A stretch of 64,000 bases of DNA from positions 185,118-249,117 of the forward strand of contig NZ_NFLF01000003.1 of the NCBI RefSeq assembly GCF_002160765.1, read 5' to 3'. Both the position numbers and the translations under genes were made by a program. Every line of letters starts with the position of its first letter. Position 1 is the stretch's first letter. Shown here one piece after another: positions 7,754 to 16,663 of this stretch. The notes beneath the pieces were generated by a model. The model ran no database searches. It was not told where the DNA came from and was given only the letters and a program-made list of their open reading frames with translations. This stretch comes from Lachnoclostridium sp. An138. Its GTDB lineage: Bacteria > Bacillota > Clostridia > Lachnospirales > Lachnospiraceae.

Positions 7754-8425
7754 ATGAAAACGAGTATCAGAAAAATTCCGGCGGCGGTTCTGCTTCTGGT
7801 TCTGTGCCTGACAGTTTTCCCGCTTTCAGCCTTTGCGGCTGATACCTCAGTGGGAGTGGCGATTCCTGTCAGCGTGGAACTGTCCGGAGAAACGCCTTCA
7901 CCGGAGGAAACCTATACATTCGTGCTCCAGGCGGTGGATAACGCGCCCATGCCGGAGGAAAGCACGCTGAAAATCATCGGGGCCGGAAAAGGAGAGTTCC
8001 CCGTAATCAACTATTCCACCCCTGGTATCTATTGCTACACAGTGACCCAGCAGGCCGGCAGCCATGACAGGGGACACTATGACGCAACCGTTTATTATGT
8101 AAGAGTCTCCGTAATCAACGGGGAGTACGGCGGACTGGAAGCGGTCGTGGCAGTGCATACGGACGCGGCCATGACGAGCGAAAAGCAGGATATGACGTTT
8201 ACCAATACATATGATCCGGTACAGTCTGATTCTTCATCCGGCGGTTCGTCAGGCGGCTCTTCCGGCTCATCGGGAAGCAGCTCTTCTTCATCCACAGGCG
8301 TTGCGTCGCCTCAGACCGGAGACAATGCGAACATTCTTCTTCCGGCAGTGGGAGGCGCTGCGGCAGTGGCTGTACTGATTGTATGCGGCACAGTATACGG
8401 CAGACGGAAAAAAGAAGCTGAGTAA
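7754..8425 (+). CDS. Basal pilin, FctB-like, with PQTG sorting signal
   Basis: A 223-residue protein. It has a signal peptide (to AFAA), one pilin domain (about 30-150) with E-box-like YCYTVTQQAG and closing MTFTNTY, a Ser/Gly linker, and a sorting signal SPQTG near 185-189 with a hydrophobic tail and GRRKKEAE. The PQTG motif differs from the xDTG motif of adhesin and major pilin and resembles substrates of housekeeping class A sortase. It is therefore the likely base subunit that ties the finished fibre to peptidoglycan. It starts 7 bases after the sortase stop. Confidence 0.85.
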   Translation: MKTSIRKIPAAVLLLVLCLTVFPLSAFAADTSVGVAIPVSVELSGETPSPEETYTFVLQAVDNAPMPEESTLKIIGAGKGEFPVINYSTPGIYCYTVTQQAGSHDRGHYDATVYYVRVSVINGEYGGLEAVVAVHTDAAMTSEKQDMTFTNTYDPVQSDSSSGGSSGGSSGSSGSSSSSSTGVASPQTGDNANILLPAVGGAAAVAVLIVCGTVYGRRKKEAE

Positions 8426-8803
8426 GTGAATGGACAGAAAAGGAAGTTTTTTGGAATGCGTCAGAGAAAGCAGCTTTACGAAAAGAGCGCGGCGGGCAGG
8501 AGAATCCGCAGGCGCAGAGAAACGCTTGGGATTACCAGGCATGAGATTGCACAGAAAATCGGAAAAGCGGAAAAATACTATGCAGATATCGAAAGAGGAT
8601 ATTGCGGCATGTCCCTGGATACTATGATTAATATTGCAGACTGCCTGGGGATTACGCTGGATTATCTTGTCTTTGGAGAAGCGGCCGAAAAAGACGGTGC
8701 AGTTTCAGAGGAGACTAAGAGCATCCTTTTCTATCTGGAAAACTGTAATGAAGAAAAACAAAAGAAAGCCATGGAGCTTTTGAAGGTCTATCTGGCCGAG
8801 TAA
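8426..8803 (+). CDS. XRE-family regulator at the end of the pilus operon
   Basis: A 125-residue protein with a Cro/CI-type helix-turn-helix (about residues 23-80: RRRRETLGITRHEIAQKIGK, then YYADIERGYCGMSLDTMINI). The C-terminal tail (EKQKKAMELLKVY) looks helical and may dimerise. The GTG at 8426 directly follows the basal pilin stop. An ATG at 8456 with AGGAAG upstream is an alternative start. Its place as last gene suggests it tunes the pilus operon, but no operator is evident. Confidence 0.75.
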   Translation: MNGQKRKFFGMRQRKQLYEKSAAGRRIRRRRETLGITRHEIAQKIGKAEKYYADIERGYCGMSLDTMINIADCLGITLDYLVFGEAAEKDGAVSEETKSILFYLENCNEEKQKKAMELLKVYLAE

Positions 8804-8866
8804 GTTCAGGGCAGAGGCGGGGCACGGGCATAATGACCGGTCCCGCTTCTGTGCGTATAAAATATG

Positions 8867-8907
8867 GAGGGTGTCCCCGGAGCATTTGTGAATATGGGGG
8901 CACCCTC
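8867..8907 (+). terminator. Stem-loop after the pilus operon
   Basis: Twelve-base arms (GAGGGTGTCCCC and GGGGGCACCCTC) close a 17-base loop. The T-tract is absent, so it may be a weak or assisted terminator. Confidence 0.45.
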
Positions 8908-9065
8908 AACTGTTACGCATTATTTCAGTTTTGAGAAGTATTTGCTTCTGTCTTTTTCAGGAACCTTCAGAGCGTTCATAGCCTGTTCAGCCTACTATCC
9001 TCGCTTTCTGCGCTAATCATAACATAAGAAAAGCATTTAAGCCAGTGTTTCTTTCCAGCCGTTTA

Positions 9066-9094
9066 TTGCATTTTCCGCATACCTCTGCTATACT
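9066..9094 (+). promoter_or_regulatory. ispE promoter
   Basis: TTGCAT, 17 bases, TATACT, about 40 bases upstream of the ispE start. Confidence 0.65.
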
Positions 9095-9134
9095 TTCTAT
9101 ATATGTATACAAAAAACACAGGAAGTACAATATT

Positions 9135-10028
9135 ATGGATAAGATGCAGTTAAAGGCACTGGCAAAGATTAATCTGGGACTGGACGTGCTCCGCAGGAGG
9201 GAGGACGGCTATCATGAGGTACGGATGATCATGCAGACGGTGCGTATTTTTGACAGAATCCAGCTGGTAAAGCAGGAACGGTCCGGCATCCGGGTGCGGA
9301 CGAATCTGTACTATCTGCCGGCAAATGAAAATAATCTGGTATATAAGGCCGCAAATCTTCTGTTTGAAGAATTCGGTCTGGACGGCGGGCTTTCTATTGA
9401 TTTGAAGAAATATATTCCGGTGGCCGCGGGTATGGCGGGCGGAAGCTCTGACGCGGCGGCGGTGCTGTACGGAATGAACCGCATGTACGGCTTAGGCCTG
9501 TCCCAGGAAGAGCTGATGAAGCGCGGGGTAAAGATCGGAGCGGACGTACCTTATTGTCTGATGCGCGGAACCGCGCTGGCGGAGGGAATCGGAGAGGTCT
9601 TAAGTCCGCTGCCGCCCATGCCGCCCTGCAATATTCTGGTGGCGAAGCCGGGCATCAGCGTATCCACAAAGTTTGTGTATGAGAATCTGCATGCCAATGA
9701 ACTGAAAGAAGAGCAGCATCCGGATATCGATGGGATTCTGGAGGCGCTGCGCCGTCAGGATCTGAAGGGGATGGCGGAGTGCATGAGAAATGGAAACGTG
9801 CTGGAGACTGTGACGGTGCCGGCTCACCCGGTGATACAGAAAATCAAGGACACCATGGAAAGCCAGGGAGCCCTTGCTGCCCTCATGAGCGGAAGCGGAC
9901 CGACGGTATTCGGCATTTTTGAGGATAGAAATAAGGCGCGGCGGGCCATGGCTCTGCTTCGTAAAAGCCGTCTGGCAAAGCAGCTGTTTCTGACCACACC
10001 GTATAATAACAGGAGGGAAAAACCATGA
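9135..10028 (+). CDS. ispE: 4-diphosphocytidyl-2-C-methyl-D-erythritol kinase
   Basis: A 297-residue GHMP kinase of the MEP isoprenoid pathway that phosphorylates CDP-methylerythritol at the 2-hydroxyl. Typical motifs are ALAKINLGLDVLRRREDGYH at the start, the ATP loop PVAAGMAGGSSDAAAVL and the C-terminal LMSGSGPTVFG. The ATG at 9135 has AGGAAG upstream and gives the family start; the frame extends 30 codons further up but those residues are atypical. It overlaps the next gene by 4 bases (ATGA), indicating coupling to the GntR regulator. Confidence 0.95.
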   Translation: MDKMQLKALAKINLGLDVLRRREDGYHEVRMIMQTVRIFDRIQLVKQERSGIRVRTNLYYLPANENNLVYKAANLLFEEFGLDGGLSIDLKKYIPVAAGMAGGSSDAAAVLYGMNRMYGLGLSQEELMKRGVKIGADVPYCLMRGTALAEGIGEVLSPLPPMPPCNILVAKPGISVSTKFVYENLHANELKEEQHPDIDGILEALRRQDLKGMAECMRNGNVLETVTVPAHPVIQKIKDTMESQGALAALMSGSGPTVFGIFEDRNKARRAMALLRKSRLAKQLFLTTPYNNRREKP

Positions 10029-10717
10029 ACCAGGATATCAATGCTGTAATGAACGAATATCTGCCGCTGCGGGATGTGGTTTTTCAGACGCTCCGGCAGG
10101 CGATTCTGAGAGGAGAACTGGAGCCCGGAGAGCGCCTGATGGAGATTCACCTGGCGAACCGTCTGGGCGTGAGCCGCACGCCGATTCGGGAAGCTATCAG
10201 GAAGCTGGAGCTGGAAGGCCTGGTGGTTATGATTCCCCGCAGGGGAGCCATCGTAGCCAGCATTACGGAAAAGGATCTGAAAGATGTGCTGGAGGTGCGC
10301 CGGACACTGGAGATTATGGCGGGAGAGATTGCCTGTGAGCGGATCACCCCGGAGCTTCTGGAGCAGCTGAAAAATACCGGACATGAGTTCATGGTGCGGA
10401 AGGATACGAATGATTTTACGAGTCTGGCTGAAGTAGACGTGAAATTTCACGATATTATCTACGCGGCTACGGGCAACCAGCGCCTGATCAGCATTCTGAA
10501 CAATCTCCGGGAACAGATGTACCGTTACCGTCTGGAATACCTGAAGGATACGGGAAGCCACGAGCGGCTGAACTCGGAGCATTACGAGATTTACGAAGGA
10601 ATACGGAACGGGGATAAGGAAACGGTGAAAGCGGCGATTGGCCGGCATATTGACAATCAGCGGGACGCGATTCTGGCAGCCATCCGCGAGAATAAGACGG
10701 AAGAACCATCCCTTTAA
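10025..10717 (+). CDS. GntR-family regulator, FadR-type with FCD domain
   Basis: A 230-residue regulator. The N-terminal winged helix (residues 13-80) has the GntR pattern LREAILRGELxPGxRL and GVSRTPIREAIRKLELEGLV. The C-terminal all-helical FCD ligand domain (about 85-215) carries VRRTLEIMAGEIA and FHDIIYAATGNQRL. Family effectors are usually small carboxylic acids and the ligand here cannot be told. AGGAGGG precedes the ATG inside ispE. The link to isoprenoid synthesis is probably only co-transcription. Confidence 0.9.
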   Translation: MNQDINAVMNEYLPLRDVVFQTLRQAILRGELEPGERLMEIHLANRLGVSRTPIREAIRKLELEGLVVMIPRRGAIVASITEKDLKDVLEVRRTLEIMAGEIACERITPELLEQLKNTGHEFMVRKDTNDFTSLAEVDVKFHDIIYAATGNQRLISILNNLREQMYRYRLEYLKDTGSHERLNSEHYEIYEGIRNGDKETVKAAIGRHIDNQRDAILAAIRENKTEEPSL

Positions 10718-10859
10718 TTGACATGGCCCTGCTTGGATCTTCTCTTGCCGATAAAGGACAGAAGGATTGTGAATAAAAGCGGGAAAAAGGGAAATCCTCT
10801 GGGAAAAGCCTTCCGGTCAGATAGATTCTGGCAGCGTGGGAAGGAGCAGGAGGATTGCC

Positions 10860-11117
10860 ATGAAATTTTGGAAACGTTCAGAGCTTATAATATGGATTCT
10901 TTCGCTGATACTGGGATTTACAGGGACCTGCCTTTACGCGGAGCACGCAGGCCTGCCGAGCCCTGCGCGCGTGGAGCAGGCGGCCTGGTGGGGCGGACTT
11001 TATCCGGAATACTGCCTGCCGGGAGCTATGGAAAAAGTTGAGGCGGAACAGGAGGCAGAGGAAGAGTCTGTGCCTGTGAAAATCCGTTTTAAATATCTGA
11101 CATTTTTAAATGACTAA
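10860..11117 (+). CDS. Small membrane-anchored protein, unknown
   Basis: An 85-residue product from an ATG preceded by GCAGGAGG. It has one hydrophobic segment (ELIIWILSLILGFTGTCLYA, residues 7-26) and an exterior or cytoplasmic tail that is acidic in the middle. No family is recognised. It sits 142 bases after gntR and 18 bases before murI, so it is probably transcribed with murI. Confidence 0.55.
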   Translation: MKFWKRSELIIWILSLILGFTGTCLYAEHAGLPSPARVEQAAWWGGLYPEYCLPGAMEKVEAEQEAEEESVPVKIRFKYLTFLND

Positions 11118-11135
11118 GATCACTGGGAGGAATAG

Positions 11136-11960
11136 ATGAGTAAACTGAGAGAAGCCCCCATCGGGGTGTTTGATTCCGGAATCGGAGGGCTGACGGTGGC
11201 GCGGGAGATCATGCGGCAGATTCCGCAGGAGAGGATCGTGTATTTCGGGGATACGGCCCGTCTGCCTTACGGCAGCAAGAGCCGCAATACGATTATCCGG
11301 TATTCCAGGCAGATCGTCCGCTTTCTGCGGACGAGGCAGGTGAAGGCCATTGTGGTGGCCTGCAATACGGCCAGCGCCTACGCGCTGGAGACGCTGCAGC
11401 AGGAATCAGATATACCGATTATCGGCGTCGTAAAGCCGGGCGCGCGTGTGGCGGCCAAGGAAAGCCCGGGAGGAAATATCGGTGTTATCGGCACAGCGGG
11501 AACCGTAGGAAGCCATATTTACCGGGAGTACATACAGAGCCTGCGGCCGGAAGCACAGGTTTTTGAGAAAGCCTGTCCCCTTTTTGTCCCTCTGGTAGAG
11601 GAAGGATGGCGCAAAGACCCGGTGACGGAGATCGTGGCCAGACGCTATCTGGAGGAAATGATTGAGCGCAGAGTGGATACGCTGATTCTGGGCTGCACCC
11701 ATTATCCGCTCCTCCGTTCTACCGTCCGGAAAATCATGGGCGAAGATGTGGTGCTGGTAAATCCGGCTTATGAGACAGCCATAGAGCTTCGGGAGCTTCT
11801 GAGGCAGGAAAAGATAGATAACCAGGGACACAATAAGACAGAAGAAAATCCCTATGAATTTTTTGTGAGCGATGAAGCGGAGCGCTTCCGGGCTTTTGCG
11901 GATTCGATTCTGCCCGTGGATATCACGACGGCGCGCCAGATTCAGATAGAGGAGTATTGA
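11136..11960 (+). CDS. murI: Glutamate racemase
   Basis: A 274-residue enzyme giving D-glutamate for peptidoglycan. Key motifs are IGVFDSGIGGLTVAREI, YFGDTARLPYGSKS, the first catalytic cysteine in VVACNTASA and the second in LGCTHYPLL. Length is normal for the family. The next gene starts within a few bases of the stop. Confidence 0.96.
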   Translation: MSKLREAPIGVFDSGIGGLTVAREIMRQIPQERIVYFGDTARLPYGSKSRNTIIRYSRQIVRFLRTRQVKAIVVACNTASAYALETLQQESDIPIIGVVKPGARVAAKESPGGNIGVIGTAGTVGSHIYREYIQSLRPEAQVFEKACPLFVPLVEEGWRKDPVTEIVARRYLEEMIERRVDTLILGCTHYPLLRSTVRKIMGEDVVLVNPAYETAIELRELLRQEKIDNQGHNKTEENPYEFFVSDEAERFRAFADSILPVDITTARQIQIEEY

Positions 11961-11965
11961 TACTT

Positions 11966-12412
11966 ATGACAAAAGAGATACTGCTGAGTATTTCCGGTCT
12001 TCATTTTGTGGATGGTGAGGACGGAAGCGTAGAGGTAGTGACCGCGGGAGACTATTACAACCGGGGCGGTAAGCATTACATTCTTTATGATGAAGTGGTA
12101 GAGGGCATGAGCGGACACACCAGCAATGTGATCAAGATCGGGGAAAACTCTCTGGAAATCACCAAAAAAGGGCTGATGAACACGCGGATGGTGCTGGAAA
12201 AAGGAAAACGGCACAGGACCGTCTATCAGACGCCCTTTGGAAATATTGAGATAGGTCTGATCGGCCAGGAGCTTCAGGTGACTGAGACAGAGGAAAAGAT
12301 AGATGTCCGGGCGGAATATGTGCTGGAGATCAATGAAGAGAATCTGTCAGAATGTACGATTGAGATGAATATAAAGCCGAGAGAAGCCGGGAGCCTGAAT
12401 CTGCAGGGATAG
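11966..12412 (+). CDS. DUF1934 (YwiB-like) beta-barrel protein
   Basis: A 148-residue protein starting MTKEILLSISGLHFVDGEDG, with the DUF1934 pattern of short beta strands (KHYILYDEVVEGMSGHTSNV, then KKGLMNTRMVLEKGKRH and a C-terminal LEIN segment). The family forms a calycin-like barrel of unknown function. It is cotranscribed with murI. A TTG three codons earlier is possible, but the ATG is better spaced from AGAGGAG. Confidence 0.85.
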   Translation: MTKEILLSISGLHFVDGEDGSVEVVTAGDYYNRGGKHYILYDEVVEGMSGHTSNVIKIGENSLEITKKGLMNTRMVLEKGKRHRTVYQTPFGNIEIGLIGQELQVTETEEKIDVRAEYVLEINEENLSECTIEMNIKPREAGSLNLQG

Positions 12413-12427
12413 ATTTTCACCGGGAGA

Positions 12428-12702
12428 AGCGTCGGTGTACCAAGGGACAATACGGTCAAAAATGGCTGAATTTGCGTCCCTGCTGCGTTACTTTCACTCC
12501 GCGTACGCCCTGTACGCGTCGTTCAAGTGCCTTGCAGGGACACAAATCAGCTCATTTTTGACTCTGCGACCTCAGCCCTCGGAAATTCGCCTGTTTTCAA
12601 GGCAGACGATGGCGGCGTACTGAATGTACGCTAACTGAGGATAACGCAGAAAACAGGCGAATTTACAGGGCTGAGGCGTATTGCCCCTTGTACACCGACG
12701 CT
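12428..12702. repeat. 275-base cloverleaf palindromic element
   Basis: The outer arms 12428-12454 (AGCGTCGGTGTACC...) and 12677-12702 (...GTACACCGACGCT) are near-perfect complements. Inside lie two independent long stems: 12455-12483 with 12534-12562, and 12570-12598 with 12649-12676. Each is capped by a small GCGTAC/GTACGC hairpin. The whole folds as a three-way junction. Short derivatives of the outer arms occur at 20685 and 20980. It has no coding potential. A MITE-like or structured-RNA element is inferred. Confidence 0.8.
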
Positions 12703-12823
12703 ACATAGATATTATAATGCTTATGGCAGCAGTGTGCCAGAGGCAAGATTCTTCTCTCTGTACCGCGCGAAAAAGGAGCGCCGCAAAATAGATATGATTT
12801 TGCAGCGCTCCATTCTGTTGAGC

Positions 12824-13273
12824 TTATTTGTCTTTCTTTCCGAAGATTCTCTTAAAGAATCCCTTCTTCTTTACCGGAACCTCAAGTCCGCCTCTGGCGC
12901 TCTTGACCTCGGTAATGTAGATGCCGCTGACTACCACCTTGACTTCCTTCTTTACGGGAAGAACTTCAAATACATTGGCGTCGCAGGCGAGGGTCATAAT
13001 CTTCGGTCCTACCTTGGCCTTGACGATGGGAAGCTTGTTCCAGCGGAGCCATCTCGGCGTCTGCTCTATCACCTGGGCCGGCAGGCCTGACTGTGATATC
13101 TTCAGCTTCTTTTTATCAATTACCAGCATGCTGATCGTCTGAGCGATCGCAGCCATCTGTTCCTGCTGGACGGCCTGGCGGCGCTGCGCCTTCTTTCCGA
13201 AGAAATAAAGGGCGACCAGAGCAGCAACCAATACTACAATGATAACAATAAAAACAATAGTTGATGTTGACAT
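12824..13273 (-). CDS. Membrane-anchored conserved protein, unknown
   Basis: A 149-residue protein with an N-terminal membrane helix (residues 5-24, VFIVIIVVLVAALVALYFFG), a short coiled segment and a C-terminal beta-rich domain ending in a lysine-rich tail (KKKGFFKRIFGKKDK). GAGGAGG precedes the ATG on the minus strand. It is divergent from cls. No named family is recognised. The topology suggests a cytoplasmic domain tethered to the membrane. Confidence 0.75.
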   Translation of the reverse strand: MSTSTIVFIVIIVVLVAALVALYFFGKKAQRRQAVQQEQMAAIAQTISMLVIDKKKLKISQSGLPAQVIEQTPRWLRWNKLPIVKAKVGPKIMTLACDANVFEVLPVKKEVKVVVSGIYITEVKSARGGLEVPVKKKGFFKRIFGKKDK

Positions 13274-13434
13274 ACTATTATGATTCCTCCTCGGTATTTC
13301 ACGTAAAAAATATTATACCAGTTTTTATGGTAAAGCGCAAGGGAAAATGGTATACTTCAGGTAGCGGCCGAATCTGGTCAGGACCTGGGGAACAGCTGAA
13401 AGAAACAGTCCGGCCGCTGGAGGAGAGACGGGAG

Positions 13435-14916
13435 ATGGAGACGTTTACAGTTATATGGAATGTGATTGCGGAAGCGGCAGGCTTCTGGATGGATCACCTG
13501 ATTTTTATTAATATCCTGCTCTCGATAGTAATTGTGTTTTTTGAACGGCGGGACCCCAAAACAGTCTGGACCTGGCTTCTGGTTCTGTATTTTATTCCGA
13601 TCCTTGGAATTTTTCTGTATTTCATGGTGGGACATGATTTTCACAAGCAGCATATGTTCCGGACCAAGGAGATCGAGGACGCCATGTATTCCGCCATCAG
13701 CGGACAGGCGGCGACGATTATCCGTGATGAATTCGCGCCTTCCGATCCCAGACTGCGGAAATTTTCAGATGTGGTGCTGCTGAATCTGGAGGCCGCGGAC
13801 GCTGTGTACACCGCGGATAACGAGATCGAGATTTACACGGATGGAAAAGAAAAATTTGCCGCGCTCTGTGAAGAGATCCGGAAGGCGGAGAAATTTATCC
13901 ATATCCAGTATTACATTATCCGGAATGACGAACTGTGGCAGCCCATTGAAAAGCTCCTGGCGGAGAAGGTAAAGGAAGGCGTGGAGGTCCGGCTTCTCTA
14001 TGACAGCATGGGCTGCCGCGGCATGAAGAAAAAAGACTGGAAGCGCATCCGCGGGGAAGGCATCCAGGTGGGAGAGTTCTTTCCGGCCTTTCTGGGAAGG
14101 CTGCAGCTTCGGATGAATTACCGGAACCACCGCAAGATAGTGGTGATCGATGGTAAGACGGCCTTTGTGGGAGGCTTTAATATCGGCAGGGAGTATATCG
14201 GACTGGACCCGAAATTCGGTTACTGGAGGGACACGCATCTGCGTATCCGCGGGTCGGCGGTGCTTTCCCTGAATATCCGTTTTATTCTGGACTGGAATTA
14301 TACGACCAAGGAGAATCTGTTTATGTCGGATCTGTATTTTCCGCAGCCGGAAAAGAAAAAGCCCGGGGAAGAAGCGGTACAGATCATTTCCAGCGGTCCA
14401 GACTCCAAGTGGCAGAACATCCGGAATGTCTATCTGAAAATGATCAGCAAGGCAAGAAAAAGTATCTACATTCAGACGCCGTATTTTATTCCGGACGAGT
14501 CGGTGATGGACGCTATCTGCATCGCTGCCATGTCAGGGGTGGATGTGCGGGTCATGATTCCCTGCAAGCCGGATCATCCCTTTGTCTACTGGGCTACCTA
14601 CTCCTATATCGGTGACCTGCTGGAAGCGGGGGCTAAATGCTATACCTATGACAATGGTTTCCTGCACGCCAAAGGCATGGTGGTAGACGGGCTGGTGAGC
14701 TGCTACGGCACGGCCAACATGGATATCCGGAGCTTTAAGCTGAATTTTGAGGTGAATGCTGTCATCTACAGCTCACGGGTGGCAAAACGGATGGAACAGA
14801 TTTTTCAGGAGGATCTGAAGCATTGTACCAGGATGACGCGCTATCTTTACGGCCGCCGGTCTTATCTGGTGCGTTTTAAGGAGCAGTTTTCCAGGCTGCT
14901 TTCCCCGCTTTTGTAG
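13435..14916 (+). CDS. cls: Cardiolipin synthase
   Basis: A 493-residue phospholipase-D superfamily enzyme that joins two phosphatidylglycerols. Two N-terminal membrane helices (residues about 20-65) precede two HKD motifs, NHRKIVVIDGKTAFVGGFN and HAKGMVVDGLVSCYGTANMD. The ATG at 13435 begins the normal N-terminus; the frame runs 58 codons further up without family similarity. Confidence 0.94.
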   Translation: METFTVIWNVIAEAAGFWMDHLIFINILLSIVIVFFERRDPKTVWTWLLVLYFIPILGIFLYFMVGHDFHKQHMFRTKEIEDAMYSAISGQAATIIRDEFAPSDPRLRKFSDVVLLNLEAADAVYTADNEIEIYTDGKEKFAALCEEIRKAEKFIHIQYYIIRNDELWQPIEKLLAEKVKEGVEVRLLYDSMGCRGMKKKDWKRIRGEGIQVGEFFPAFLGRLQLRMNYRNHRKIVVIDGKTAFVGGFNIGREYIGLDPKFGYWRDTHLRIRGSAVLSLNIRFILDWNYTTKENLFMSDLYFPQPEKKKPGEEAVQIISSGPDSKWQNIRNVYLKMISKARKSIYIQTPYFIPDESVMDAICIAAMSGVDVRVMIPCKPDHPFVYWATYSYIGDLLEAGAKCYTYDNGFLHAKGMVVDGLVSCYGTANMDIRSFKLNFEVNAVIYSSRVAKRMEQIFQEDLKHCTRMTRYLYGRRSYLVRFKEQFSRLLSPLL

Positions 14917-14933
14917 GCGGCTCCTGGAGCGGC

Positions 14934-14962
14934 TTGCCTTGGGACGGGAAATGTGGTATGGT
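14934..14962 (+). promoter_or_regulatory. Promoter of the PPIase lipoprotein gene
   Basis: TTGCCT, 17 bases, TATGGT, about 70 bases upstream of the start codon. Confidence 0.5.
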
Positions 14963-15031
14963 GTGGTTACCGGCGGAAACGCGGATACAGAGCCGGAACA
15001 GGACAGTTTTTTTGAAGAGGAGAAAGAAATT

Positions 15032-16135
15032 ATGAAAAAAAGATGGATTGCAGTGCTGGCCTTAAGCGGCCTGCTGGCTTTGACGGCCGCCTGTGGAACA
15101 AATACAGACACCGCGGAAAACGAAAATACGGCGGAAGATACGGCAGAGGGAGGAATTGCGGCGGAATATCCGGGCAGCAGCATCACAAGGCTGGGAAAGT
15201 ATGACGGCGTGGAGATCGCCGCAGTCAGTACGGAGGTGACGGATGAGGAGATTCAGGCGCAGATTGACAATCTGCTGGCTTCCTATCCGGATTCCGTACC
15301 CATCGAGGACAAGACGGTCGTGGAGAGCGGCGATATTGTAAACATTGACTTTGTGGGAAGACTGGACGGAGAGGAATTCGAAGGCGGAAGCTCAGGCGGA
15401 GAAGGCTTTGACCTGGAGATTGGCTCCGGTTCCTTTATCGACGGTTTTGAGGACGGACTGATTGGAAAAGAAGTGGGAACTACCGTTGATCTGCCCCTGA
15501 CTTTCCCGGACCCCTATACGCCGAATCCGGACCTGGCAGGCCAGGATGTGGTGTTTGAGGTGACGATCCATGCGATTGTGGAGCATGTGACGCCCGAATG
15601 GAACGACGAGTTTGCCAGCGAACACACGGGCTATGATACGGCAGCGGCATACGAGGAAAGCTTAAGAGAGTCCCTGCAGCAGCAGAAGGAGGAAAGCGCC
15701 GTATCCCAGAGACAGTATGAGGCCATGCAGGCTGTGATTGCGGACTCCGAGTTCGAGTGCTCAGAGGAGGAGCTGCAGAGTCTGCGGGACAGCCGCACGC
15801 AGGAATATGAGACGTACGCGTCCTATTATGGTCTGGAGTTGGATGATTTTCTGCTTCAGGCTATGCAGATGACCCGTGAGGACTTCGACAGCGAGGTGGA
15901 GACATGGGCGGACTTCCAGCTGAAATGCACTCTTGCGGTAGATGCGATTGCGAAAGCGGAGAACATCACAGTGAGCGAAGAGGAATATGAGACAGGTCTT
16001 CAGCAGCTTGCCGATGACTATGGCGCGGAATCCCCGGAGGCGTTCGAGGAAGAGTATGGACGCAGCACGGTGGAGAACAGTCTCCTTTACGATAAAACCG
16101 TCGAATTTGTGACAGATCGGGCAGTGGAGATGTGA
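15032..16135 (+). CDS. Trigger-factor-like FKBP-type PPIase lipoprotein
   Basis: A 367-residue protein with a lipoprotein signal (lipobox LTAAC, cysteine near residue 22). An acidic linker is followed by an FKBP domain (about 80-185: GDIVNIDFVGRLDGEEFEGG, LEIGSGSFIDGFEDGLIG) and a helical C-terminal part resembling the trigger factor chaperone domain. It lacks the ribosome-binding domain, so it is an exported foldase rather than tig itself. A role in folding secreted proteins is inferred. The ATG with GAAGAGGAG upstream is chosen over an upstream in-frame ATG that would bury the signal peptide. Confidence 0.88.
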   Translation: MKKRWIAVLALSGLLALTAACGTNTDTAENENTAEDTAEGGIAAEYPGSSITRLGKYDGVEIAAVSTEVTDEEIQAQIDNLLASYPDSVPIEDKTVVESGDIVNIDFVGRLDGEEFEGGSSGGEGFDLEIGSGSFIDGFEDGLIGKEVGTTVDLPLTFPDPYTPNPDLAGQDVVFEVTIHAIVEHVTPEWNDEFASEHTGYDTAAAYEESLRESLQQQKEESAVSQRQYEAMQAVIADSEFECSEEELQSLRDSRTQEYETYASYYGLELDDFLLQAMQMTREDFDSEVETWADFQLKCTLAVDAIAKAENITVSEEEYETGLQQLADDYGAESPEAFEEEYGRSTVENSLLYDKTVEFVTDRAVEM

Positions 16136-16137
16136 AA

Positions 16138-16647
16138 ATGCTGAGATTACGACCCTTTATGCGCGGTGACGCAGACGCGGTCTGCGGCTGGTTCCCGGAC
16201 GAAAAAGTCTTTCATCTGTGGAGCGCCGGGAAGCTTCCCGGTTTCCCGCTTCAGGCTGAGGAGCTGAATGCGTATTATGACAGAAACGCGGACGGCAGCC
16301 TCTGGGCCTTTACCGCCTTTGACGGGGACGGAGCCGCAGGTCATGTGATGATGCGGTATCTGGACGAAGAAAGGCGGGAGATCCGCCTGGGACTGATCGT
16401 GGTGGCCGGAGACCGCAGGGGCCGGGGCTATGGCCGGGAACTGGTTTCCATGGCAGCCCGCTATGCCTTTGATTTTGCGGGAGCCAGGCGGGTGACAATT
16501 CTGGTCTTTCTGGAGAACCCGTCGGCTATCCGCTGCTATGAGGCCTGCGGATTTCGCATGACGGCTGGCAGAGAGCCTGAAAAATTCCCCTGCATGGGAG
16601 AAGAATGGCGTCTGGCGGAGATGGAACTCGTGAAGACAGAAGCGTAA
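16138..16647 (+). CDS. GNAT-family N-acetyltransferase
   Basis: A 169-residue RimJ/RimL-like acetyltransferase. Motif A is visible in LGLIVVAGDRRGRGYGREL (acetyl-CoA loop) and motif B in NPSAIRCYEACGFRM. The ATG at 16138 is 8 bases from GGAGA and is preferred to the GTG at 16132. The substrate is unknown. Confidence 0.87.
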   Translation: MLRLRPFMRGDADAVCGWFPDEKVFHLWSAGKLPGFPLQAEELNAYYDRNADGSLWAFTAFDGDGAAGHVMMRYLDEERREIRLGLIVVAGDRRGRGYGRELVSMAARYAFDFAGARRVTILVFLENPSAIRCYEACGFRMTAGREPEKFPCMGEEWRLAEMELVKTEA

Positions 16648-16663
16648 GTGACGAAGGACAGCT

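Larger units (their letters stand above)
8804..9134. other. Intergenic region with hairpin and ispE promoter
   Basis: This holds the hairpin at 8867-8907 and the promoter at 9066-9094. I see nothing else that looks like a gene. Confidence 0.5.

Noticed and set aside
12435..12623. Open frame inside the cloverleaf element
   Set aside because: It lies wholly in paired palindromic arms; no ribosome site and no conserved protein features.
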